A stretch of 14,559 bases of DNA from Fibrobacterota bacterium (GTDB taxonomy: Bacteria > Fibrobacterota > Chitinivibrionia > Chitinivibrionales > JANQEN01): NCBI GenBank assembly GCA_030619215.1, contig JAUXBV010000019.1, forward strand, positions 1 through 14,559. Direction: 5' to 3'. Shown one piece after another: positions 1 to 7,380 of the stretch. The notes under the pieces are model-generated. The model saw only the letters and a program-made list of their open reading frames with translations. It was not told the origin of the DNA and searched no databases. Within the stretch, counting starts at the first letter, position 1, and every line of letters starts with the position of its first letter. The translations under genes were made by a program, and so were the position numbers.

Positions 1-1791
1 TCATTAGTTATAATTACAGCCTTTATCACTGCCTTTATTTTATCATGTGGAGACAGTAACCCCTCAGGAAGCGGCACTGGAACTGATACTACAGGAATTA
101 CCATTACTTTAGACGTACCCTCCAATCTGAGAATTGATTCACTGGCAATAATAGATACAATGCATACCTGCCAGGTCATAGAGATTGATACGGCAGGTGA
201 TACTCTTGTTTACGATACGACACGTGATACAATCCTGGCACGGTTTGTTGCTTACTGGGATACAGTACCCAGGGCAACTCACTATTTTGTTTATGTTCTC
301 GATGGAGCTGAAGATTTAGTTCGAATATATAAAGTGTCCGGATCACGCAGGTTTATTACCGGCCTTAGGCCAAATGATACATATAAGTTTAATATCGCTG
401 CAGGGAAGGATACTGTTGTTGCAGTTACCGATACTACGGATACTACATTACAGTTTATAGGTAAAAAGACTGCCTGTTATTATGTCCCCTTACATTTACC
501 ACTTTCTCCAAAGAATATAACAGTCAATACTACAGGGCAGACTGCGCTGGTTTCATGGTCTCCAAGCACTGACAGTGGTGTGCTTGGCTATTCCGTTTAT
601 TTATATGATATGCATTATGATTCGACGGATTCCCAGCGGGTCGATTCTTTCACCACCTCTGCAAGTTTTACATCCCTGGAAAAGGATAACGCGTATAAAG
701 TTAATATTAGAACACGGGCAAGAATTGGAAACAGTGAAATCTGCAGCACCTATGTCTATGATATGACAACGTTGCAGGACACCGGCTATACATTGCCCTA
801 TGTCTACGTGTCAACCTTTGAAAAACCGGACGAAAGTAATGCCTCCAGTACTATTCTTGGTATAGACTATATGATTGGCGTTAAAGGCGGCATTTTTACA
901 ATGGGAAATATATGGGAAGATACCGCAGGAAGCCATAAGGGTAAGCCCATGCATGAGGTTGTTGTGTCATCATTTTACCTTGGGAAGTATGAGATAGATA
1001 ATGATTTATTCAGGCGGTTTCTTAATAGTATTGACAAAAGTCCTGATTCGTTAAAATATTTTATTGAAATAGACAGCTTAGATACGGCAACCATTTTTAT
1101 TTTTAAAAGAATAGGTAGTACTTCAGAGGATACTTTATTAAAACAGGATAGCTTATTATTTATATACCTTGATACAACAGATACCAATGATAATGACTCC
1201 TTTGCGGTTGTCGCAGGTAAAGAGCATTATCCTGTGTCGGGTGTTTACTGGAAAGGCGCGGTGTTGTTCTGCAACTGGCTCTCAGTGCAGGATAATGTCG
1301 TATCCTGTTATAATACATCGGACTGGAGTCTTATTTCCTCAGCGGATGGTTACCGCCTGCCGACTGAAGCAGAATTCGAATATGTACATTCAGCCGCATT
1401 TTTAGGGAAGAAACAGCGGTATCCGTGGGGCTATAACGAAGACCCCGGCAAATATGCCTCGACGATAACTGGACTTGACACGGTGGGAAGTTACAAAGCA
1501 TATTTCGGTTTTCATAACTTAAGCGGCAATGTGCTGGAGTGGTGTAATGACAGAAGCGATTATGCAACAAGCCAGGACTTCTCCGCCTATTACAAAGAAT
1601 GCCTGGATTCGGGAATTGTTATTAACCCTCTGGGGCCTGTTACTGACTCGGTACGTGTGCTACGCGGGGGAAGCTATATGTTAGGCGGAGAACAAAACAC
1701 TTCCGCATGGAGGCATAGTAATCCGGGCATTAGTAAAAAAGGATATGGCTTCAGGGTGGCAAGGAACGGTAAATTGTTGAGGAAGTATTAA
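1..1791 (+). CDS. FN3 / SUMF1-fold (FGE-sulfatase domain) lipoprotein, 5' end outside window
   Basis: The reading frame is open from base 1, so the gene starts upstream; 596 codons are visible and the ATG at 160 is internal. The first codons give the end of a hydrophobic signal segment and a lipobox (F-I-L-S-C, Cys codon 46-48), so this should be a lipid-anchored envelope protein. Numbering from base 1, residues about 78-135 and 170-257 look like two fibronectin-III-like beta domains. Residues about 289-590 form a SUMF1/FGE-sulfatase domain, with IGVKGGIFTMG, FYLGKYEI, PVSGVYWKGA, FCNWLS, GYRLPTEAEFEY, PWGY, NLSGNVLEW, VLRGGSY and GYGFRVAR. The paired cysteines used by true formylglycine-generating enzymes are absent after RGGS, so a structural or binding role is more likely than catalysis. 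Asp-Thr dipeptides are frequent (IDTAGDTLVYDTTRDT). A paralogue begins 30 bp downstream, probably in the same transcript. The ligand is unknown. Confidence 0.85.
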   Translation, partial: SLVIITAFITAFILSCGDSNPSGSGTGTDTTGITITLDVPSNLRIDSLAIIDTMHTCQVIEIDTAGDTLVYDTTRDTILARFVAYWDTVPRATHYFVYVLDGAEDLVRIYKVSGSRRFITGLRPNDTYKFNIAAGKDTVVAVTDTTDTTLQFIGKKTACYYVPLHLPLSPKNITVNTTGQTALVSWSPSTDSGVLGYSVYLYDMHYDSTDSQRVDSFTTSASFTSLEKDNAYKVNIRTRARIGNSEICSTYVYDMTTLQDTGYTLPYVYVSTFEKPDESNASSTILGIDYMIGVKGGIFTMGNIWEDTAGSHKGKPMHEVVVSSFYLGKYEIDNDLFRRFLNSIDKSPDSLKYFIEIDSLDTATIFIFKRIGSTSEDTLLKQDSLLFIYLDTTDTNDNDSFAVVAGKEHYPVSGVYWKGAVLFCNWLSVQDNVVSCYNTSDWSLISSADGYRLPTEAEFEYVHSAAFLGKKQRYPWGYNEDPGKYASTITGLDTVGSYKAYFGFHNLSGNVLEWCNDRSDYATSQDFSAYYKECLDSGIVINPLGPVTDSVRVLRGGSYMLGGEQNTSAWRHSNPGISKKGYGFRVARNGKLLRKY

Positions 1792-1821
1792 CCCTATATT
1801 CACCCGCCTTACATTAATAAA

Positions 1822-3765
1822 ATGAAGACAAGCACAATATTCACATTATCCATAGCGGTTTTTATAATATCAATTATTGTATTGATTATATCATGCGGCG
1901 ATAATCCCGAAGGTTCTAGTGACGAAGTGGATTTAACCGGTATTAAATTGGACACTTTCAATATAACCGCTCTCTTTTCAGTAAACCAGAGCTCAATAAA
2001 ACAGGATCCCGCTTCCTTCTCAAAAATTACCTGGGATGTTGTACCAAAGGCATATTCCTACAGAATATTTGTTTCTGATACTGCGGGCAGCACAGTTGTG
2101 GATTATGTCATCAACTCTAAGGACAACTCCTGTACCATCAGTAAATATGAAGAAAATCACTCCTATTGGATAGAGGTTTTTGCAAAGGCAAGTAAGGTGC
2201 TTGCCGACAGGATGGTAAAAGATACGATTCCGGGTGATACTCTGTATGATACTGTGGAAATTGACATGGGGTTTGTGCATTTCGTTTTTGCAGATAGTAA
2301 TTATGCCGACACATTGATAGATTCATTACATGAGAGAAAATTTTACCAGGTTGACACCTCTTTTCTGTCAACATACGGCTATTACCTGTTTTCAAACAAG
2401 CCTGACACTTTTAATATTTTGCTGGATACAACTCTTCCGCAAAACGCTTTCAGGTTTGTCCCGGACGGTTATATGAAGTCCTATAAAATTGGATTCTATT
2501 TGTATAACTCACCTGATAGTGTCTGGATAACCGATACTTTAGACAATATTAAAGTATCATGGGATACTGTGTCAGGCGAATATATTACAAAATACAGAGC
2601 ATACCTTCGGGATTTTTATGGAGTTGTAAAAGCAAGCAAAGACACAGTATCTACTTTTATTGATAGCATAATAATTGACACAATAGCAGGCAATGATACA
2701 ATATATGCTATCGATTCTATTCAATCAGCAACTTTTTTTGGTATTATAAAGAATTCTGTTTATAAAATTAATGTAGCTACCCTGTCTGCACTCGGCCCCG
2801 GACCTCTCGACAGTATTTTTACTGTTATTGCATCGGATACAGCACACCCCTCTTTTGAAATGCCTTACAAATATTACTCCACCTATGACACGCTGCCTGA
2901 TATTTCGAATATGGTTGGTGTAAAGGGAGGGATATTTATAATGGGCCGGACATGGGATGAAGCCCCATCTTTTTGCCCCGGCGCAGTCCCTGTTCACGAA
3001 GTTGTTGTACCTTCTTTCTATTTAAATAAATATGAAGTAACGTGTCAGGAATATGCTAAATTTCTAAATGCGATCAATATCAGTTTTTCCTCTGATAGTA
3101 GTTCAATAATATTTAAAGACACAATAATTGCAGATATATCCGATTCCACCAACTGGTTTATTTCATTTGCAAATGACAGCTTTACTGTTGAAACAGGCAA
3201 AGAGAGGCTGCCTGTTGTTTCATTATACTGGCATGGTGCAGCAGCATACTGCAACTGGCTTTCAAATACCGAAGGCTTGGACTCCTGTTATAACTTAAAC
3301 TGGATATGCAATATTTATAAGAACGGTTACCGCCTTCCAACAGAAGCGGAATTCGAATATGTCGCGTCAGGCGCTTTCACCGGAATAAAGCAGCGGTTTC
3401 CATGGGGACTGGAGTGGGATGATACAAAAGCGGTTGTCGGCGGAAAGGATCTGGATACGGTCGGAAGCTATATCGCATACAACGGTTTCTATCATCTGAT
3501 TGGGAATGCAATGGAGTATGTTAACGACTACAGCGATTATTTAACCGGGCCCGATCTGGATAACTCCACATACTATATCGGATGTAGACAAAAGGGAGTT
3601 GTTATCGACCCCGCAGGGCCGAGAGAAGGTAAAAACCACATGCTGCGCGGAGGGAGCTGTACTTCCAGTGATGAGAGCGAGTGTGTAGTATATTGCCGGT
3701 ATATAAATCCTCCGAATACCAGGCTTTCTGAGTATGGGTTCAGAATTGCTAAAAATGCCGATTGA
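1822..3765 (+). CDS. FN3 / SUMF1-fold (FGE-sulfatase domain) lipoprotein, paralogue of the preceding gene
   Basis: This 647-residue protein has a basic N-terminus, a long hydrophobic stretch and a lipobox I-I-S-C with Cys25, followed by GDNPEGSS, so it is a predicted lipoprotein. Two FN3-like regions lie at about 66-150 and 240-335; the start of the second (DNIKVSWDTVSGEYITKY) is clear. The SUMF1-fold domain covers about 365-645, with GVKGGIFIMG, FYLNKYEVTCQEYAKFLNAI, LPVVSLYWHGAAAYCNWLS, GYRLPTEAEFEYV, PWGLEW, GNAMEYVNDY, MLRGGSC and EYGFRIAK. Between the FYLNKYE and PVVSLYW motifs sits a Ser/Asp-rich insert of about 55 residues, as in the upstream paralogue. Cysteines 613, 621 and 625 follow RGGS but do not match the spacing of the FGE active-site pair, so catalysis is not expected. 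No Shine-Dalgarno sequence precedes the ATG; the start rests on the signal peptide. The TonB receptor starts 109 bp downstream on the same strand. Confidence 0.88.
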   Translation: MKTSTIFTLSIAVFIISIIVLIISCGDNPEGSSDEVDLTGIKLDTFNITALFSVNQSSIKQDPASFSKITWDVVPKAYSYRIFVSDTAGSTVVDYVINSKDNSCTISKYEENHSYWIEVFAKASKVLADRMVKDTIPGDTLYDTVEIDMGFVHFVFADSNYADTLIDSLHERKFYQVDTSFLSTYGYYLFSNKPDTFNILLDTTLPQNAFRFVPDGYMKSYKIGFYLYNSPDSVWITDTLDNIKVSWDTVSGEYITKYRAYLRDFYGVVKASKDTVSTFIDSIIIDTIAGNDTIYAIDSIQSATFFGIIKNSVYKINVATLSALGPGPLDSIFTVIASDTAHPSFEMPYKYYSTYDTLPDISNMVGVKGGIFIMGRTWDEAPSFCPGAVPVHEVVVPSFYLNKYEVTCQEYAKFLNAINISFSSDSSSIIFKDTIIADISDSTNWFISFANDSFTVETGKERLPVVSLYWHGAAAYCNWLSNTEGLDSCYNLNWICNIYKNGYRLPTEAEFEYVASGAFTGIKQRFPWGLEWDDTKAVVGGKDLDTVGSYIAYNGFYHLIGNAMEYVNDYSDYLTGPDLDNSTYYIGCRQKGVVIDPAGPREGKNHMLRGGSCTSSDESECVVYCRYINPPNTRLSEYGFRIAKNAD

Positions 3766-3874
3766 GTGAAAATTAATAAACATAATCAAACCTGTTGCAA
3801 TTCCACCTATTCTTATTTTATTTCATAGTGTATCCTTCTCTTTGAATAACCTTATTTAGATTAGAGTTTTTCTT

Positions 3875-6100
3875 ATGAACTCTTCAATGTTGAAAAAAGT
3901 TATCCATACATTTTTTTGTGTGGGGTTTTTGTGCGGCCTTATTACTGCTGAAGAGGACACGACTACCGCAAATAAAGAAAAGCCCGACAGTATGGCCACC
4001 CTCGATAAGATGGTCGTTACCGCCACGCGGACAAAACGCCTCATGTCGCAGACTCCCGCAAGTGTGAGCGTTATTTCGCAGGAGGAGATAGAGATGTCTC
4101 CGGCGAAGAATATTGACGACCTGTTAATGAGTAAAACAGGGGTGCAGGTGAAAAGAGTCGCTGGAATGGGAGAGGGTATACCATCTGATATAATAATTCG
4201 TGGTATTCCCATGTCGTTCGGCTCTTCACGAACACTCATTATGGTTGATGGTATTCCGACCAATGCCTCTGGAACACCATTTTTGATTCTTAATGAAATA
4301 CCATTGGAGGCTATAAAGAGTATTGAAATTGTCCGTGGCCCCTTTTCAAGCCTTTATGGCGCTAATGCATTCGGAGGTGCGGTTCATGTCCTTACCCGGA
4401 AAGGGTACGGAAAACCCGGTTTTGAAGGTTATTTTGAAACATCATATCCATTTACTGTTTTAAATAAATATGCAGTTAATGAGAGAAGCATCCGCACATC
4501 TCTAAAAGAAAGCGGTAAAGAGACATACTGGAATATAGGGGGCGTGAGTAGTGGTGGTAATGAGAAGGCGCATTATCTTGTAAGTGCCGGATATCGCACT
4601 GTTGGTAACTATCTTATGAAAGATTATGCGATATCAAAAGGGCCGTATGAGACAACCCGTCTGAAAAATCAAAATTATGATTATCGGGATATACGGTTTT
4701 TCGGAAAGTGCGGGATGGCATTGGGAGAGAAGGGAGAGTTGGAGCTGCACACCCGTTTTTTTGACAGTGACCTCGGTCACGGTAAGACAAGACAGATTGT
4801 ACCCGATTCGTCAGACAGAGTAATTAAAGGCACAAAATTTGTCGTTGGGCCGGTGGTGAAATTCGCGCTCAATGAAAACATCAATATACAGGGTAAAGCT
4901 TACTACAGGACACTGGTAGGTGAGTTCTGGAATGAAGAACCTTTTGGGGACATATACGTTCCCGGCTATTGGAAGTCTCAGCAACATGACTGGCAGGTGG
5001 AATCTCAGGGGATTTTCAAAATTGGGAAGGCTCAGGTTATAACCTCGGGGATAGAATATCTGGGTAATTTTATTCACTTTGGAGGAAAGACAAACACAAT
5101 AACAGATTCGGTTATTCCCGGCTCGGATTCTACTGATGAAATGATAACCAATGTCGCCATATATTTACAGGATGAGATTTCGCTATTTAACAGGCTTAAT
5201 ATAGTACCGGGACTGAGGTGGGATTATCATTCTGATTTCGGCAGTGCGCTTTCACCAAAGATTGGTATATCATATAAAATTTTAGATTGGCTTCGCATTC
5301 GCAACTCCGTAGGTAGAGCATTTCGTGCGCCTACATTGAGTGAATTGTATATGCCCGATCTTGCTATAAATGCGGATTTCGTATTGATGCCCAATCCTGA
5401 CCTGACGCCCGAATATATATGGGCGGTGGATGGTGCTGTTGAAGTTATGCCAATACCCACCTTGAAATCGCAAATTGGTCTTTTTTATAATGACATGAAA
5501 GATCTTATCGGGCAGGGGCCGGATATCAGCAATTTCCCGAATGTTGGAGTAACTCATTTTAACATTAGTGATGCATGGTCAAAGGGCATTGAATTTGAAA
5601 TAGAATGGCAAGCAATAGGCTGGCTGTTTATTTATGCGAATTTGGTTTTACAGAAATCCTACGATGAATATGCGAATAAAGTCATTTTTGATATTTTTAA
5701 GAGGGATGATTACGAAGAGGCATCCTTGGATTATGTACCGCGTGTTACATCAGATTTTGGTATGAGGCTTAACAAGGATTTTGGTACTATCTTAATTAAT
5801 GCGACTATTAACGAAACGTTTGTAGGGGAAAGAAATTTCCTGGATCTAACATCGGTTGTGATTGATCCGGATAAACCCTGGGAAACGATTCAAATTATTG
5901 ATGATGTCGTGTATGTTTTACCAAACCAGATGCCGCTTGATCCCTATTGGAGAACGGATATCGGCCTGAAGTTGACTTATAAAAGCTTCCTTTCCTTTGC
6001 ATTAAATATCCAGAATCTATTTAATGCTGAATTTGAAGAGAGCGGCGGGAACCTTGCCCCGGGGCGTTTTGCCTCAATAAAAGTTGGATGTAAATTTTAA
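3875..6100 (+). CDS. TonB-dependent outer-membrane receptor
   Basis: This 741-residue outer-membrane beta-barrel protein takes up a substrate using energy passed from TonB. A signal peptide covers about residues 1-25. A probable TonB box (DKMVVTA, 44-50) is followed by the plug domain at about 55-176, with PASVSVISQEEIE, DIIIRG, LIMVDGIP, IKSIEIVRGPFSSLYG and AFGGAVHVLTRKG. The rest is barrel, with typical SVGRAFRAPTLSELY (about 478-492) and PNPDLTPEY motifs, and it ends in an aromatic residue (VGCKF), as expected for BAM-dependent insertion. Length is normal for the family. The substrate (siderophore, cobalamin or other) cannot be told from the sequence. No tonB, exbB/exbD or ABC transporter genes are in the window. 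A second in-frame ATG at 3887 is a possible alternative start; neither start has a clear Shine-Dalgarno sequence. The two SUMF1-fold lipoprotein genes upstream may encode surface partners, which is inference. Confidence 0.93.
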   Translation: MNSSMLKKVIHTFFCVGFLCGLITAEEDTTTANKEKPDSMATLDKMVVTATRTKRLMSQTPASVSVISQEEIEMSPAKNIDDLLMSKTGVQVKRVAGMGEGIPSDIIIRGIPMSFGSSRTLIMVDGIPTNASGTPFLILNEIPLEAIKSIEIVRGPFSSLYGANAFGGAVHVLTRKGYGKPGFEGYFETSYPFTVLNKYAVNERSIRTSLKESGKETYWNIGGVSSGGNEKAHYLVSAGYRTVGNYLMKDYAISKGPYETTRLKNQNYDYRDIRFFGKCGMALGEKGELELHTRFFDSDLGHGKTRQIVPDSSDRVIKGTKFVVGPVVKFALNENINIQGKAYYRTLVGEFWNEEPFGDIYVPGYWKSQQHDWQVESQGIFKIGKAQVITSGIEYLGNFIHFGGKTNTITDSVIPGSDSTDEMITNVAIYLQDEISLFNRLNIVPGLRWDYHSDFGSALSPKIGISYKILDWLRIRNSVGRAFRAPTLSELYMPDLAINADFVLMPNPDLTPEYIWAVDGAVEVMPIPTLKSQIGLFYNDMKDLIGQGPDISNFPNVGVTHFNISDAWSKGIEFEIEWQAIGWLFIYANLVLQKSYDEYANKVIFDIFKRDDYEEASLDYVPRVTSDFGMRLNKDFGTILINATINETFVGERNFLDLTSVVIDPDKPWETIQIIDDVVYVLPNQMPLDPYWRTDIGLKLTYKSFLSFALNIQNLFNAEFEESGGNLAPGRFASIKVGCKF

Positions 6101-6120
6101 TAAAACTCAATAGAAATGAA

Positions 6121-6135
6121 TGATGATAATCATCC
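6121..6135. promoter_or_regulatory. Fur-box-like palindrome between convergent genes
   Basis: GATGATAATCATC at 6122-6134 is a perfect palindrome around a central A. It shares the TGATAATCAT core of the classical Fur consensus, but the outer bases agree poorly. It lies in the 72-bp gap between the 3' ends of the TonB receptor and the small lipoprotein gene. That is an unusual place for an operator, so it may be a chance palindrome. Confidence 0.2.
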
Positions 6136-6172
6136 AAAGTAACTAAAAATTATCCGTCAATTTCTTTACAAA

Positions 6173-6688
6173 TTAAAAGTATGATGTCGAATCTTTAACA
6201 AAGGTGAATTGAACGGCCTTAATATATGCTTTGATCCAATCGGCGACCGGGAAATTATCGATTACCGGAGCAAGAGATTGACCTGATATGTGCCAGACAT
6301 TGTTTTCGTCCCGAGTTGTATCAAGAACAATAGTTTGCTCTGCAAGTGAGTCCGCTAAAGGTACAAGAACATTAGTATTTGTATCAATAACAGCCCCTTC
6401 CTCGCCGTGCAGGTAAATAGAATCCCCTATTATTTCCCATACGCCGGATTGTCTCAGGAGGCTGTCGGGAGTTTGAAGCACTGTAATTAAAAAGGTTGAA
6501 TCTACCTCTTCAATATTCAAATTGGTAATTACAGATACAGACGGTATTGTATCCCTCCACATGCCAAAAATACTTGAATCAGGTACAACAGGATCATCGT
6601 CACCAGGATCAGAGCCGTTACCACCACAGAACATAAAGATACTTGTCAAAGAAAATAAGGTAATAAGAATAATTGCATATTTTTTCAT
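6173..6688 (-). CDS. Small secreted protein, probably a lipoprotein, unknown function
   Basis: This 171-residue protein has a typical export signal: MKKYA, then a hydrophobic run to about residue 20, then Cys21 followed by GGNGSDPGDDD. The Cys-Gly-Gly-acidic start is common in lipoproteins, but the residue before the Cys is Phe (S-I-F-M-F-C), a poor lipobox, so lipidation is uncertain. The mature part begins with FGMWRDTI, reminiscent of small lipocalin-like or META-like beta-barrel lipoproteins that start with a G-x-W motif. It is rich in Asp, Thr and Val and has no further cysteines. I do not recognise the family. A purine-rich AAGAAGGGA lies 4 bases before the ATG. The gene follows queF by 30 bp on the same strand, so the two are probably cotranscribed, although no functional link is evident. 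Confidence 0.75.
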   Translation of the reverse strand: MKKYAIILITLFSLTSIFMFCGGNGSDPGDDDPVVPDSSIFGMWRDTIPSVSVITNLNIEEVDSTFLITVLQTPDSLLRQSGVWEIIGDSIYLHGEEGAVIDTNTNVLVPLADSLAEQTIVLDTTRDENNVWHISGQSLAPVIDNFPVADWIKAYIKAVQFTFVKDSTSYF

Positions 6689-6718
6689 AATTCCCTTCTT
6701 TCTTTTGTTAAGGAAAAT

Positions 6719-7192
6719 TTATCTATACTCTTTTTCAATGCCTTCATTTATTGGATTAAAATCATTAATCACCAAATCAGCTCCCCGGGGTCGCGGCGTA
6801 TCTGTTTCAAATATAATTGTTGTATCAACATTTCCACGAGGAAAAAAGTTGCCTGCCAATAATGCCCATCTTGGATGTAACAGTTCATTGATGGTATCGA
6901 AAAGATGAGCGGTAACAGTCTCATGAAACGTCCCTATCATGCGAAATGAGGTAAGATACAGTTTCCATGATTTAAGTTCGATACATAATTTATCAGGCAG
7001 GTAATACAGGTTGATTGACGCAAAATCCGGGTACCCTGTTCTTGGGCATACGCACGTAAACTCAGGAAATATGATGCGAATTATTCCGCTATTGGTAGAT
7101 GATGTTTCATAAGGGCAGGAAAATGTCTCCGGTTCCGAAAGCATTCCCTTTTTTATCGCGTCATCGAGTAATGTCATATCTTTTGAGAACAT
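6719..7192 (-). CDS. queF: NADPH-dependent 7-cyano-7-deazaguanine reductase (QueF, short type)
   Basis: QueF reduces the nitrile of preQ0 to the amine preQ1 with two NADPH, a cytoplasmic step in making queuosine for position 34 of GUN-anticodon tRNAs. The 157-residue length fits the short, Bacillus-type (single-domain) family. The signature FTCVCPRTGYPDF gives the nucleophilic Cys49, which forms the thioimide with preQ0, and the acid Asp56, seven residues later as in B. subtilis Cys55/Asp62. The QueF motif IELKSWKLYLTSFR (71-84) binds NADPH, and His90-Glu91 match the substrate-binding His-Glu. No key residue is missing. Other queuosine genes (queC, queD, queE, tgt) are not in the window. The gene is divergent from mnmA. 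A weak purine tract (GGGAAAA) lies upstream of the ATG. A later in-frame ATG at codon 6 is possible, but the chosen start keeps the usual N-terminal length. I looked for a preQ1 riboswitch in the leader and saw none. Confidence 0.95.
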   Translation of the reverse strand: MFSKDMTLLDDAIKKGMLSEPETFSCPYETSSTNSGIIRIIFPEFTCVCPRTGYPDFASINLYYLPDKLCIELKSWKLYLTSFRMIGTFHETVTAHLFDTINELLHPRWALLAGNFFPRGNVDTTIIFETDTPRPRGADLVINDFNPINEGIEKEYR

Positions 7193-7380
7193 ATGTTTTT
7201 TCCCGTATAAAAAATAATGGTCTTGAATCTGCCTGTTATTTATAAAATATAATATTTTTTACTTTATGCAGCTTTTTTCATTAAATTAGAGGCGGTGTAA
7301 AGAGTGATAAAGGGTATTGGCGTAAAAGAAACTATTTTATCTATTATAAGAATGATAAAACAGTAAACAGGAAACAGGAA
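7193..7380. promoter_or_regulatory. Divergent promoter region between queF and mnmA
   Basis: This 188-bp gap must carry start signals in both directions. It is AT-rich, especially around 7240-7262 (tataaaatataatattttttac), which offers several -10-like hexamers for either strand. For mnmA, TTGGCG at 7317-7322 and TATTAT at 7342-7347 are 19 bp apart, a poor spacing. No convincing sigma-70 pair, operator palindrome or preQ1 aptamer was found. Confidence 0.35.
7369..7373 (+). promoter_or_regulatory. Ribosome binding site that decides the GTG start of mnmA
   Basis: AGGAA lies 7 bases before the GTG at 7381, within aggaaacaggaagtg. It supports GTG as the start codon. The protein then begins MKKRVLVAMSGGVDSS, the exact place where MnmA proteins begin. 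Confidence 0.65.

Noticed and set aside
1480..1790. Active formylglycine-generating enzyme in the first lipoprotein
   Set aside because: The segment after RGGS has no cysteines, and no sulfatase gene is nearby. The fold is present but the catalytic residues are not.
3856..4263. 135-codon minus-strand open frame opposite the TonB receptor start
   Set aside because: It is fully overlapped by the signal peptide and plug-domain coding sequence of a certain gene, and its translation resembles no family I know.
6522..6908. 128-codon plus-strand open frame across the queF/lipoprotein junction
   Set aside because: It lies opposite two well-supported genes and looks like a shadow frame, with no motif or ribosome site.
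7193..7300. preQ1 riboswitch in the queF leader
   Set aside because: The minus-strand leader shows no compact GC stem with the A-rich tail of a preQ1-I aptamer, and no terminator follows. It is mostly AT-rich.
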